Below, piece by piece: positions 36,992 through 50,524 of a stretch of DNA of 64,000 nucleotides (position 1 is its first letter; every line of letters starts with the position of its first letter). Source of the stretch: Folioceros fuciformis. Its lineage: Eukaryota; Anthocerotophyta; Anthocerotopsida; Anthocerotales. Position numbers and translations under genes: made by a program. The notes beneath the pieces were generated by a model. The model was given only the letters and a program-made list of their open reading frames with translations. It was not told the origin of the DNA and did no database searches. The stretch is taken from assembly GCA_049999805.1 (NCBI GenBank), contig JBNGIO010006294.1, forward strand, positions 201,108 to 265,107, read 5' to 3'.

Positions 36992-38775
36992 CGACGACCC
37001 TGCACGCAATTGCGGGCGTCCTCAAGTGCAGTGCAGGGCAGCCGACTCTTAATTTCCAGCACGGAATCGACTGAAGATTATTTGGAGCCAATGGTGGTTC
37101 AAGGCGAGGCTGCATCAATTCCGGTTCTCCTATGTGGACGGCGGGTTCCGGCAGCCCCCTTCTATTCGAGTTACTCAGAGACTAGAAATCTAGAGTTTAG
37201 ATATCTCCAGGTCTTCAAAGCTCCGTTAACCCGTGTTTTCTGGGATCTGCATTTTGTAGGGAAGGACTTGGATGTAGCTTCCAAGCATACAGTGACCACT
37301 GCAGGTTAGTTAGTTTTGAGGTTTTGTAGTCCAAGTGATCGTGACTGTCTGAGTGTGGTTACCTCGCAAAGGGGACCTGTCTATTTGGCATGGGAACCTG
37401 GTGACGTGCTGAAGGCTTGCGAACACCTGGCACAGCCTGCTCCTTAGGCAGCCCCAGATAGCCGGCTTTCGATTCTGGTAATAAGTTATGTCGAACCTGC
37501 CTGCATATTGGAAAACTACTTATACTTACTTTTGTCGTGTTTTTTAAAGCGCTGGCTCGGATGGAGGTGTATTGCTTCTGACCGCCTCTCGATAAGGAAC
37601 ACGAGAATTCTACGACACGAGACCGGTCTCCGGAGTGCCGCGGCCTTGACATTGTTGCCGCATGTACTGCTTTGCCCGTTTCTAATTGACGGAAGGCGTC
37701 CACCAGAACCGAGGAGGGGAAGGGTGTGATCTGTGGAAGCAGGATGCCGGTCCGTTGGAAATGACCATGAATCTGCTGGCAGGGGGAAGGCCGGGGACTA
37801 GTGTTCCAGTTAGAGCCTTCAGTTCTACTCTTCACTCTCTTGGCTCGTTCGGACACCTAGATGCGGAGAACTCTAGAATGCACTCAGGTGTTGAGGAGTT
37901 CCTGGTCCATCCACGCGTCTGGAGGAAGGTCTGACATGGATTTTCATCCAGGTGCGTACTTGACGGAGCAGACTGTGATACGCTCCTTCTTGTTTCAAAT
38001 CTAGATCTGCGGCTCGACTTCCTTTCTTGGCTGTCCATGTTTTGCCTTCATGAGCTAGTTGTGTTCAGTGCCCCGGCCTTCGTGCCTGGACCTGGCTCTG
38101 GCACTGAAGAAGTATGGCTACCTGCATCTCGCGCAAGAACGTTGCGCTGTGAGAGAGGCGCAAGCTTCGAGACATCAGATTAGTCTCAGAGGCAAGCCGC
38201 GATGAGAGACCGCCACATTCTTCTTGCGCAGCGAAGGTTCACATATTTCACGTCCAGGCACAGGATCCTGTTCGGGTGTTGTCCAAATCATTGGTGCTCC
38301 CTCTACTACAGTGCCGCGGCAACATGGACACCCCCTGTTGTCCTGGAGCTACCAATAAACCAACAGGACTTCTCTTTTTCAGAAACTGACTACACGATAA
38401 TTACGGCGTCATTTAATTACAATGGCTACAAGTTTTCACGGCCAACAGTTGCCCACGTTCATTTTCAATGCTAGAGGGATCGAGACAACTTCACAAAAAC
38501 AGAGGGACAACGGCAACCCTAGCTGCAAAAATTTGGTGATGGTCACTACTGCGGAGTTGATTGCCGCTCTGACCACTAACATTCTCAACAAGCCTCCCAC
38601 CACCTGAGATATAAGGCAATATGAAACCAGTGTCAAACAGCTGGAACTATGACGAGAGAAGAGCAACAAACGAAGCAACCAGTCACTCCGTACCATCGGT
38701 TGCCACAATTGCTGCAGATGGTAGTCCCGGTGTTCGCCATTTCCCGCACTACCAGCACAACAGCTCCAGCGAACG
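36992..38775. other. Intergenic region between UCP031279-like gene and GMI1-like gene
   Basis: No gene supported. Contains 37860-38080, a diverged copy of 35424-35640. The right end is the 3' UTR of the GMI1-like gene (-). Confidence 0.45.
37860..38080. repeat. Diverged duplicate of 35424-35640
   Basis: Shared blocks in the same order include agatgcggag.actct.gaatgca, gag.gagttcctg.tcc, cgcg.ctgg.gg, ttcatcca..tgcgtac.tg, tctgcggc.cgacttcct and cttggctgtc. Spacing is similar, with small indels. Not coding in either copy. Confidence 0.6.
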
Positions 38776-41700
38776 TCAAGGTTGATAAACGTATGTGCGA
38801 CTCTCCTCAGAAATTTCTGATCTACCATGAGCAGCTTTCTCCATCTTCTTGACAACTGCCAGTTCCTGATCCCGCTGCCGTTTGATCTCCATCTTCACTC
38901 TCTCCAACTCTTTCAACTTCGACTCGATGTTCATATGCAGTATCTGTGCTTCATCTCTCTCTCTCATCCTCTCCGCCAAGATGCTGTTGTGCTTATCAAG
39001 CTCAGCCTCCAAGGCCATGACACGTTTTTTCCTCTCAAAGGCATCTGAGGCAGGCGGAAATAAACTACATACTTCCCTTTCAGCATAGGGGACAGTCGCG
39101 TACATCAGCCCCACGTCAGAGCTGCATACAGTATGCACAGCACTGACAGTGAGAACCGCTCTCATCAATGCAAGCAACATACCTGTGGACAACGATGGGC
39201 TTTGTACATACCTGCTGCCGTAACCCAATTCCTGACGCCCATTGCTCCTAAATATGGCTTTATCCAGTGATACTGCTCCTTGAAGCTGTCTTCCAACTCT
39301 TTGCAAAGCTGATTTGAAGGCCAATATGTTGCGTTTCGTATCGAAGACCATCAGATGCTTGTACAGATCAAAGAACAAAGATTCCCGCAAACCCACTTCT
39401 TTACCGTCCACTGTTATACGTAGTTGCTCCTCCCTCAAATGAATCAAGTTCACAGCATAGCCTAAAAACCCTGGTGGGCATTGCCCAGTATCCGGCATCT
39501 GAGGGGGACTTATGTTCAACAGCTGTTGGGGATGTCCTCTGAGCACCTGTCCTCTGTACCAACTGTTCCATAACCACAAGGACAATATGTTGTTGTTCCA
39601 ATACTTCTCCACAACATTTCAAAGCCACTTAAGGGAATTTCAGGTCCTTTACCTTACATCAGTGAGAGCTAATGCCGTATACCTCCCTCGGATTTCAAGG
39701 CTCCTCGTCCTTGCAGTGGCATGGATTGAGTGCTCACCGTTGGCCCCACCCGCTTCCAGTGCGTTCACACCCAGCTGGGTCTTGCACACAATCATCAGCA
39801 TGCTTGATCCAGTAAACTCCGCCAGTATCCTGCATACAAAATTTTTTCAGGCTTCTGGCCGTCCAGAACATGGGAGCATTTCAAACCTACAAAGCATATC
39901 AGTATTTCCTACAGTGTCTAGCTAATTACAAGTTCAGCGAGTCGTCCTCCACGCGGCCAAGTGTCGCCACCACCCCAAGAATGTCAGTAGCGGCCTCATT
40001 TCCACCACCAGCGAAAAGATAGCCGCCCTCCATGCGTGCAAACAAGCAGGATAACGCAGCAGCATAACCTCTCCTCTCCCTTCTCTTCTGCAGATCGAAG
40101 AATATTTCTTTTTCGGATCGGTGGCCTTTCTGCCTCTCCATTTCCAGGATGGCTGCATCATCCTGATGGTTTGCAGTAAGTTTCTGGACCTTTTGCCCCA
40201 ACACCTTCATCGCAGCTGTGGGTGCGCAAGAGCAATGCAAGGAAACCCGTCATATGCCAGGTTTTTGAAACTCAACAGCTCACCAGCTTCAGTCTTGCTG
40301 CGTGTCAGCTTAGTGTGATACCTTGTGTTTTTGCTATGAACAGATGGCGCGACGTCTCCGCCTCCTTTATTGCAGCTATCTCACGGCTCGCCTTGGTGGC
40401 TCCATCCTCAATTTCTAAGATTGTCTGTTACAACAGATCTGTTAGAAGAATCTCGCATACAAGAGACATTACTCTAGGCCCTTCAATAAAACGTCTTCTT
40501 ATGGAAGGGAAAACATTCTGAGCCCATCAACCAACCTGCCTATGATCCTCTGCTTCCTTGAGATGCTGTGCAATCCCCTGGGAACTGGTGCGAATGACTT
40601 CAAACTTAGCCTCCAGTAATGGTGCGTGCTGTGGGTTCTCTTGCCTAGCCAAGAAAACTTGGAACTGACACCAGGTGCTTGGGAGATCAAGGTAGAGAAG
40701 GTCACCGAAGACTGCAAGCCCATTGTATACAGTGACAGTTGAGACTTCTGCCCCATCACCGAATTGTAGAGTCAATTGCAGCCCCGAAATTCCTTTACAG
40801 AGATTGCCATGTTGGTCGAAAACTTGCACTGTTAACCCCTGCTGTTGCCAACTTGCTGCTAAGCTTGCTGGAGGTCCATGAAGGATCTGGAAGGGAAGAA
40901 AAACTGGGGGAACAGCTGCCGCGCCACACACGGAAAATTTCACGCGATAATGTCCAACACCAACTGGAGCAGGAATCCTTGAAAAGCTCTCCACAGATGA
41001 GAGTCCTCCATTATATGGAACAGGTGCTACCAGCTCTCCTAGCTGTTGCCCATCGCTGCTGGTGGCATCCCTGTCATGAGGGATTGTCAAAGCCACAACA
41101 ACTCTCTCCTGAATAGCCATGCCATCCGCTGTCTCGACAAAGACCTCGATGTGCGGTAGGTACTGCACGTCTTTACCATCCAGACTCACAACCAAAGATT
41201 GAGTAGCTACATGCAATGCAACTGGATAATTCCCAGGAACAACATCTAATGTAATATGAGCTGCTGCACATACCAATTTGTCACCTGGCGTGATTGAGAC
41301 GCGGTATGTCCCAGTATCAACAGTTACAGGGAAAGGATCAAAACATGCTTTTCCACTTTGTAATGCAGCTGTTCCAGCGCCCCAGCCGTTGCAATCTGCT
41401 ACAGACATTCTGAGAACCGATCTTTCACAATGGCTGCACACGTTTCCAGCCTCATCTACCGCATAGACATCCAGGGCAGGATGCATCTTCAACCTTGGGA
41501 CCTTCACCTTTAACAGAGGCTCAGACTCTACCTTCATGTCAGGTCCCCCTCCCATAAAGGCTAAGAGCTTGTGAGGTGCACCAGCTCTCAAGAAAACCGT
41601 GCGCCTGATCATATTTCCATTTTCGCTTGACTTGATTGACGGGTCTGTCAAATACACATCGTAGACTCCAGCAGGGCCTGTAAGCCGCAACCTAGCTGCA

Positions 41701-44700
41701 TATCCTACATCGCTTGGTTCAATGCCACGAATGCTGACCTTGCACATTCCTATCGGGAGCACATTGCTTGTCGTAGTTGAACTCTTGACCATCTCTGCAT
41801 GAGCTTCAAACTGCAAGATCCAGCACCGAATAATGAACTCTCAAGGGTCCTGCAGGGGAGATCCGTATTAAGAAACAGAAGTCAACGAAAACAAAACAAA
41901 CTGGGCTTGTGCCACATGCCTTCTTAATTCTACTTGTAGAGAGAGTGCCTGGTTGGCCGTTTGCTGCAACTGGGTTGAATTTCAGGACAAACGATTCTTG
42001 ATTTCGGGCCTTGATTGCCTCTTCATGCTTCCTTTCAGCTTCTGCTGTCAGCCGCACAGCAGCATCGATCACCATCTCTATCTGTAAAACAGCGTGTCAA
42101 TAAGCTGATGATCTGAGCAGTCAGAAAGAAGAGACACAGAGGTCACCATAATCATACCGTCAATGTAATTGTCAGGGTTGAACTCTGTGAATGACTGATT
42201 CCACCACGCCAGTATCCAGGTACTGACGGCAAATTGAATGGTGGAAGGAGGCATTTCCCAGCCTTTATTGGAAACAAACTGCTCTGGTCCCAGTCAAACT
42301 GTAGGCAATGCAGGCCGCCATCCATTGAACTGTCGGGAATCCCGTCCTCGTCTATGACCTCGATCACAAGGTCTTTTAGCTCTTGACCCAAGACGCATTT
42401 CTTTGGAACCTAAACGAGAAAACTGTTTTCCAGTAAGCAAAGGATGACGTGTGCACATCTCCAACAAATCCCACAAATGAAATGCCACAGCGATTGCATA
42501 TTGCATGAACAGGAAATGAGAGATTGCCTCAGAAGAGAATCGTAGCATCCTTGAGACTATGCTGAATGGGACTTCCAGCAGCACAGATCCTCCTGTTGTC
42601 TTGATAACCACGGAGCCTACAACCACACGTCTAAGAAGTTACACTGGGCTGGCACTAGACTTAGCCACAGCTACATCAGAAATCTAGAACCTGAAGAACC
42701 GTAGTCGCCAGAAACTTTCAGGACGTCTCCAAGGTCAAGGGAGCCATCATTTTCGAGCTGAAACTGTGAAGTTGGACACACACAGACAGGTGAAAAGATG
42801 AGCAGAACAGCAGTAAGAGCACTACGTACTGTAACAGCCCTAGATCCCCTAGTTTCAGCAGATACCTTGCATTCTCTACTTTGTTTACTCATGAACTCTA
42901 GTCCGTCCAACTCCACAAGGACGCTCTGGCTGCTGTCAACTGTGTTTCCAGCCATATCTAGGCCCTGGAACAGAAGCTCTGTAATCACTTCACCTGGACT
43001 CCATGGTGGTTCCGAAATTTCTGTTTCGCTAGTCTTCATCTCCATTGATACCAATCGTCCAGGAAGAACTAAGCACATACAACCGAATAAATGCCAAAAA
43101 CATATCTCAACTAGCAAGCCCAGACTCTAAACAGAAGGCTCTGGAGTATAGATCGGCAACCTTTGATAGGAAAAGGGCCAGAAGTTTCTCCACTTGGAAG
43201 AGAAAACAGTAAAGCCGCTTCATATTTTGGCTTGATTGGGCTCAGATCCGCCGTGTTGAAGGAAAGATTCTGCAATAAAACCAGCCACAACATAGTCAGA
43301 CTAGTTATTGTGCATCTTCAGGACTTTGAAGTAGGCAGTGTCACTAGGTGAGGATCTTCAACAGTGAATGTCAGAGGGGAGACAGACCAACCTTGATCAT
43401 TAAGATCTCGTTGTCAGCTGTAGGAGCTAGTGCTTTCCAGACGGCCTTAATGTTGAGGACATCATCAAAACGTGTCAGAACCTGGATGGCCAGGTTCACA
43501 TTCGCCTGATCCCTAAAAGACTGATAGTTGCCAAACCCATCAAGCTTCCGTAATCCAAAGCCTGGATCGGCCATCTCCTCCCCAAGTCTGAACGGAAAAC
43601 CTCAAATTGCTGTCACCCAGCATAGGAGAGCCCACCAAAACAGCAATTGCAAAATCAAACATGTACCTAAACTCTGGAGGCGATTCGGGAGGGAAAATTT
43701 CCCACTTCACTGTTTCATCAGCAGGTTCGACTTTCAACTGATATTCCAGTGGGACAACCTCTTTGTACTTCTCGCTGACCTACACAGGAATCAATACCAA
43801 AGCCCACTTCACAACCCACTAAACAAAAAGCAGCCGTACAACTGAAGACTACGATTCTAATAACATGACAAAACTGGCACTCACAAGTGAGAACTGAAAG
43901 ACGTAATATCCTTGTGTTGTAAGGACTTGGCCCAGCCTTGCATTCTTAGTGCTGAAAAGGTAGAGGCCCTTTACGCCCTGCAGTGTTTCGGCCTCAGCAA
44001 TGACCTCATATACCTCCGGGTTACAGCTCTTCCTTGATGGAAACGTTACAGTCATTTTTAACTGCAGAGCTTCGGTACAAATAGAGGCTTGCTTGCTGGA
44101 TCCACTGACATGCTTTACTCGAACCACAGCCAAAAATTGAGAAGGCAAAACATAGCCAGCATTGAACACACTCTGTCCCACTGGAAATGCCTGTAGAGCC
44201 AAACACACAATCACAGACAAGAAACGGTTGCAAAAACTGTTCTATCTACCTAGTGGTGGCATGCAAGTTCTTCAGGTTCGTAATTATTCTACCTAGCTAG
44301 TGATGCAGGGACATGCAGGAGGATCTTGGATGAGTCTTGCATTTAGACATACCTCATTTATCCCTAGCGACTGACTCTCTTGCACATCCAGCAGCGCGAG
44401 TCGGCTTGGAGATTTGTGTAGAATATCCTCAATCCTCCTTTCCCACTGTTGCTCACTCACCCTTTGGCACTGATCACGAAGTTCGTCAGTAACGATCACG
44501 TTCTGTAAGAACCATTCATTGAATTTGATCAAAATCCCAAAATGTGTCCTTCGTCAACAAACCTTGTCAGAATTGAGAACAGCGACGGGGAAGACTATGG
44601 ACTGTTTCAAATCAAAAACCATATCCACTACTCTTAGAGAGCACCCAAGTGTATCTGGAACATCCATTGGTCTGCCATTCAACCAGAGAAATCGATGAGA

Positions 44701-47700
44701 CATGTGTACTGGACAGGGGAGGCAAAACATGTAGAGAAGAGAGAAATACCTGCAGACCATCCAAACCTCACCTGTATCTCAGTTAAGTCAGTCATGCGGC
44801 CATGTCATGCGTCAGCTATTTGATATTTCTAGAGCATAGGAAACCGACTGAAATCACAAACTGAGATTACTTGAGTCGTACAATCAACAATATCATCTCT
44901 ATCGGAGAACTCGTGGAAAAAGTGCTCGATGGTTGCGTAGAGGTCACGTTTGATGGTACTATCTGAACCCTTCTGCAACTTTATCCTCATTGGCACGGTC
45001 GTTAAATCCCATTCGTTCTTAGCATCCTTGATGTGCAGATGGAAACGCAGTGCTGCAATTTACTTCAGACGTCAGAAATTTGGACGACCGTGTACTCATA
45101 AGAAGCGCAAAACAAAAGAGAGGACCTCAGCCAAGGCAGCTCCAATGTGCTTCAACGGATCTTTCAAAGATTCTTCCATGTACCTCTTGGAGGCAACCCA
45201 TTCCTCGTGGGCAAGTTGCTGAGCCCTTCGTGATTCATAACAATCGTTGGCCTATCATTCTCACCAAAAGTAACCTCTTCGTCGAATTTTTCATGCATGA
45301 GTTTCAGCCAGCCCATGTACTCCTTGGCGAGCTTGTCAGGCGCAAGGAATTTGCCATCTCTTCTCAAATAAACCTTAACACCTTCACAGCAGCTCTAGTC
45401 AGCATATTCACCCACTCAAATGAAGTCATGCAACACCGGACTTGTGAGTAGTAACAGACCACATGCCGTTGTTTTTGAGAGCTCTTGCTCAGAAGCACCC
45501 AGTTTTTGTACAGCTACTGTGAACGGATGGTCTCTATCTAACTCTGTCTGCCAACTCCAAATCGAACAAAAAAAAGAAAGAAAAAGGGTCAATTCCTTTC
45601 TAGCCCTGAACAGCTGCATATGCTTGCCAAGAAACGCCCAGTAGCATCCACACCTTTGCTTGAGTCGGTTGGAAGCCAGCATCAGTATCTGAGAAGAAAA
45701 ATAGAATGTTTGGCTAAATCGTAATACTCAGGATCTGCATCAGTGATGCCCTTTCTGCGTTACCGCGAAAGGGCATATCTGAAGACATCAGCAACAGTAA
45801 TAATAAATGACACATAAAACCACCGTACCTAAGAAGGCTTTCACTCTCTTTGTCCACAAGGGTCGTAATGTAGCATGTTGTTTCGGTCGGAATTCCATGA
45901 AAGGAAGTAAACCCTGTGACAACAGCTAGTCAGATATCTCAGCCAATTCACGAGCAATACAAGTGCTAGCAACCAGAGGACGATTCACTGAAGGTCAATG
46001 TACCCATCTCGTTTCTGGCAACAGCCTCCCGAGCCATCGTACTCCAACACGGGCCATCGTTTGGAACGTTTCTCCAGGCCTGATGCTCCTCACGTCCTCC
46101 AGAACAGCATCCAGAGCCTCCTTGCCCTGGCAGCAGAGTAATATGTCACGTACTCTTATAATGCTGACCCGCACAACCAGCGATTCTCACGAATGACAAA
46201 AAAGACAGACCTTAGTGTTTGGAAAATAATGGCAACAAAGTCTTGCATTTGCTTCAGTCTCGCAGTTCGCGCCAAGAGTACTGTCAACAGATTTTTCTGC
46301 CAAGCATGCCAGGGTGCCTAGTCAACGAGTCGGTTAATTGCCTGTTACAGCCAATCAAGTCCAGCGGCATGGGGGAGCCAAACCTTCGAGTGTCATCCTG
46401 AAGTTCATATCTATAACAAATGGCTCTCCTGGGCAGGAATGTTTGTTGGAAGCCGTAACTTCACCTCCTTCCACTTCTGTGAGATTTTGACCATTCACCT
46501 GCAAGACGAATCCCTCAGGATCTCTACCGCAGATGAAAAGGAAAGGTTGATGACAAGCTCACCTGAAACCAAATCAAGCTTGCCCTACCTCAAAAGTCAC
46601 TGGGCACGTTGTTCCTCTGCTTTGGTCGCACTGCAACTCCACATGGAAAAGTTACATAAAAACTGATCAAGTATGCCCAGACAACACTACAGACTAAGCT
46701 AGATATACCGCCCTGCAGCCATGCAAGGCAAGGCATTGAAAACCTCTTAGCTGACATGCCTGGATATACGGTGCGTAGATGTCCTTCAGCATTTGCTTCA
46801 CATGGTTTTCCTTCCAGAGGTTGCCTTCCTTGTCCCCATCTTTCGAGAAAAAGTCATACTGCTTTTGCAACCCAGTTATCTCTACCTGCAAATTGTCACA
46901 GATCTACCATCATCTCCCACCGCAAGACATGGAGAAAGGCCGACGCCTGAAAGAGCTGACTTGCCTCTGACCTTTGTGAAGCTGCCACTGGGTGCTTTCT
47001 CGTGTTCGGATTTGGACATCTTTCGCAGGTTCCCATTCACCTGGACCAGACAATCGGAGTGGGTGTAGGAGCAAAGCATATGCCGACAAGCCACCTAATT
47101 CTCTAGTCAAAATCGCAGATTTCTCAAGATCGCAACTTATATACCTCCCAAAACCTCTCCGCAGGCTCTTCCTTCAAGCGTCCCTTCAGCTTTTCAGGAT
47201 CCAGCACCAGACTGCAAACCATCTTTGACTTGGCAGTCTTGGACCATACAGTCACCTTACTGTAGGTGAACGTGTTAAGATGTGATCGAGAGCAAGTCCA
47301 CCTTCTGCAAAGAATCTATTCCTCATGTACTTGTGACTGACCTTCCAAGGTGCAGAGCCGAAGCAACAGCTCCAGCGCCGTACTTTCCCAAGTATGGCTG
47401 CGCAGTAGCAAGCACCACGTTTCAAACACTGGGAGCGATCCGCAAAAGCAGGAACGTGATGCAGCTGACTACACCACGATGAGAATACCAGCAAGAAGGG
47501 CGGCGGCAGGTTTCTGCTCCCCATGGCTTGGTGGTGCACTACTCGATGACTCGAGCTCCCCAGAGTGCCCCTGCGTGTGAAACATCCCACTGCCATAAGT
47601 TCCTTCGCTGTGCTGTCCAGCCGAGCCCACAACCACCTGTGGCTACGTGAGTCTAAAACGAAAGCTCACCACTTTACAATGCAATTCTCGCCATCCTCAG

Positions 47701-48815
47701 CAGTCATCCCCTTCCCGTTGTCAAAGATGGTTATCTTGTCCCGTTCTATGTCCACACTGTAACAGAAACGGCGACATTCATTCAAACATGAAGCTGCTGC
47801 GCTACGATTCAAGGCCTTTCACCCAAGCTCCAACGATCCATGAACCTGATCAGCCTCTGTATTCCCGTGTTGGTCCAGACGGCTTGGAGTGCATTATCCT
47901 GTAAGAAGAAAATTCCAAAACGCAACAGTGAGCCACCCAGGAATTCCAAGCATCCCAACCAACCCAGACAGATTCCAGCCACGCACCACTTGGTCTGCCA
48001 GAGCTGTCTCCATCTTGTACCCCTGAGGCAGCCTCGTAAGCATGGCGGGCTCGGGAGTGACATTCCACAATTGCTGCACCCGCAGAGCCACCACACACGT
48101 CAATCCACGAGGAACAAGAACGTGCGTAAACGATCCGATTGAAGTCAACACGCACGTTGTCGCCATAATTATTGTTCGGCTGTCCGTCGACCAGTAGCAA
48201 CATCCGGGTGCTCTCAGAAGAGGCGCAAAAGGCAGCAAATTGCTCCTGGGTCCGAATGGCCTCCACACGAGCGTCGCTGGGATCGTCCAGCCACGCTGAG
48301 CTCCAATCAATTTCCCTTTCCCGGTCCAAGGGAGGCTCCCCGCTGCGGGACTCGAGGCGCAGCCGGTCCAGAACCTCCTGCAGCGACGCGGGCCTGTCCC
48401 TGGCTACCTGCACTTTGACGGACGTGTAGTTGGGCAGCAGCACGGTGAGCTGCAGTCCGGGCAGGGTTGCAGTTGAGGGCATCAACGCCAGCCTCGCCTT
48501 CTTCCTCCTGGCATCCGCCTCTTCGGAATTCCGCTTCCTCCTTGCCTCCGTGGCCTCTGGAGTGCTCAGCACCTGCGACAGCCTCATAGTCCCCGGGCTC
48601 CCACTGCTCCTCTCCTGTCGGCGGCGGCTGCCGCTACTGTTGCTGCTGAGAGCAGCAATAGCAGCAGTCCCCCCCATCGCCTCCAGCCCTCGGCCCCGCT
48701 GCTCCACGCGCCGCCTGGTGTAAGCAACAGTCAGGCGCTTGAACTGGGACTGGTGCGGCTCACCAAGACTGGGCACAGGCTCCGCTTCCTTGCCGCCCCC
48801 ATCCTCCATCGCCAT
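38776..48815 (-). CDS. GMI1/SMCHD1-like GHKL ATPase with SMC flexible hinge (36 exons, ~2185 residues)
   Basis: I traced 36 exons that close in frame. First five: 48815-48156, 48073-47987, 47898-47846, 47756-47670, 47570-47489. Last six: 41810-40536 (largest), 40424-40322, 40215-39930, 39829-39653, 39562-39183, 39044-38776. Exon 1 encodes a ubiquitin-like domain (LQLTVLLPNYTSVKVQV) as in SMCHD1. Exons 2-6 give the GHKL ATPase: TALADQVDNALQAVW (motif I), TIFDNGKGM (II) and YLGKYGAGAVASALHLG (III). GRLLPETRW, DTDAGFQPT and DLYATIEHFF match plant GMI1. Ig-like repeats follow, then the hinge (GQCPPGFLGYAVNLIHL) and a coiled coil. In Arabidopsis GMI1 acts in homologous-recombination repair; DMS3 is a hinge-only relative in RNA-directed DNA methylation. 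Four introns use GC donors and one exon is 22 bases. Human and Arabidopsis relatives are shorter (about 1600-2000). Confidence 0.88.
44750..44771 (-). other. 22-base micro-exon of the GMI1-like gene
   Basis: Exon 19 of 36. It supplies the residues CEVWMVCR between ...FSDRDDIVD and PMDVPDT. Phase enters at 1 and leaves at 2; skipping it would shift the frame. Confidence 0.75.
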
Positions 48816-49330
48816 CTCCTCCGCCCAAGGAGAGCGCGACGTCCAAATTCCACAATCCGGAATTCTCGCTTCCACAGTCGTCGTCCCACGATCCACCTCT
48901 GCACTGCTTTGCTCTACTATACAGTACGCTGCCCACACAAGAACGGAGCGTAACGCGCAATCTACTCTACACAACACTGCCCACAAAGAAAGACAGACTA
49001 GACTGATTCTACTCGGAGCTTACAGCAGCACTGCAGCAGTGCCAGCAGAGTGTCCCTCGAGTGCGAGAAAACTTCCAGACCGGAGTCCCTTTCCCGCGAC
49101 AGCTGAGAGAAGATAAGCTTCACGCTCCGACGGCATGATAGAGAGAGAAACGAGTTGTTTGTACTCCACACACTGTACATTCATAACTTCGCCGCCGGCC
49201 TTGCAGTGACTGCTGCTCCACTCATTATGAGTGGCTCATTATGAGTGGCGTTGAGTGTCATTAAGTTGGTCATTAGGCGCAATCTTTCGTAATCACGGGA
49301 AAGTGGAACGGCAGCAGAGTAAAATGGGGG

Positions 49331-49483
49331 CTGTGTCTCAATCTCCGAAGCGATGAATGCTTCACTCGTCTGAAATCGTACGGGGCATGTCATGCCCCGT
49401 CCATCCAACTGCATACGCCGAAGGCTGGCCAGCAAACATACGGTTTTGCCGCGACGCATTGTGCCATAATCCTAAGCGGTAGG
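49331..49483 (-). repeat. Inverted repeat, left arm (partner 50525-50681)
   Basis: The reverse complement matches 50525-50681 over most of its length, including the exact block gcgtcgcggcaaaaccgtat, then tgctggc, and gaatgaagcattyatcgcttcgga. Identity looks near 75-80 percent by eye. No terminal boundary or target duplication identified. Confidence 0.75.
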
Positions 49484-49694
49484 CCTTACTCTTCTCTATC
49501 TCTCGTCCTCTCCTCCCGCCGCCGTTTTGTGTCTGCCCGGTGAAGACCGGTGAAGAAGCACGGGGAGAAAGTTGAGATTTTGGTTTCCTCACTCCGCTGC
49601 CAGGCTTTTGATGGGAGAGGATTACTCAGATGCATTTGTTTACGTTTTCACTTCCATTGAAGTTTGAATTCTAGACGTTCAGATCAGGTTGCAA

Positions 49695-49810
49695 CCTCCT
49701 CTGCAGATGCCAAGCCTAACCAACTTCCTCTGCAGATGCCAAGCCTAACCAACCTCCTCTGCAGATGCCAAGCCTAACCAACCTCCTCTGCAGATGCCAA
49801 GCCTAACCCA
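49695..49810. repeat. Minisatellite with 29-base unit
   Basis: Four nearly identical copies of cctcctctgcagatgcc plus aagcctaaccaa. Confidence 0.95.
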
Positions 49811-50524
49811 CATTTCGTACCATGTACATATCGTCTCAGATCAGGCAATGGTGAGCGGTGTCGTACTGAGTCCCGCCAGCCTCGTTCAAACGATCGAACT
49901 CACTCAATTGAAACGTAAACCCACTACTCCCTGCTGTCAACCGAGCCAAGTTCTGACTGCGAAAGCAAGCGTGGTGCATTCCATGGACTGCTTGGGCAAT
50001 TCTCGATCGACAGTCTAACCTGGCAGCACAATCATACTTCTCCTGAAACAAATTTGCAGTCTATTCATGGAACGTAGGCGATCTTAAAATCCTTCCTCTC
50101 CAGCCCGACCCCCTCCCGTCCTTCCTCTTCCCGGCCCGATCTCGGCCTCCCTCTCAAGCCTGAACCCCTTTCTCCGCCAATTCCTTCACCTGACCGAAGC
50201 CGGCACTGCCGACTCTTCCCGCTCGATCCCGAACTCACCCTGGTATCCTCCCCTTCCCCCTCCTCTCACCCCGCCCTCCCCCCAGCTCCCACCTTCCCCT
50301 TCAGTGAAGCTGGACAGACTCTCGAAGGGGGAGTGGACGCAGGCCTGTGCTGGAGGAATTTGTGGAGGGACGAGCGGACACAGGCGGGCTCAGGAGGAAC
50401 GTGTGCCGGGGCTGTCGAACAGGAAGCGGACAGGATGAGGAGGAAACGGGTCACGGCGAGCGGGGGCGGGAGGGGAATCGTGTACGCTTCGTTCAGCCCG
50501 CCCGGTCCATTGCCTGCGCTGCGT

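Noticed and set aside
45053-45183. Alternative exon QLAHEEWVASKRYMEE inside an intron of the GMI1-like gene
   Set aside because: Using it requires a 23-base intron or loss of the conserved FGENDRPTIVMN block; the chosen join keeps both phase and family sequence.
49695-49810. 29-base repeats as a CRISPR array (also at 17923 and 25661)
   Set aside because: Units are directly adjacent with no spacers, and the genome is eukaryotic.
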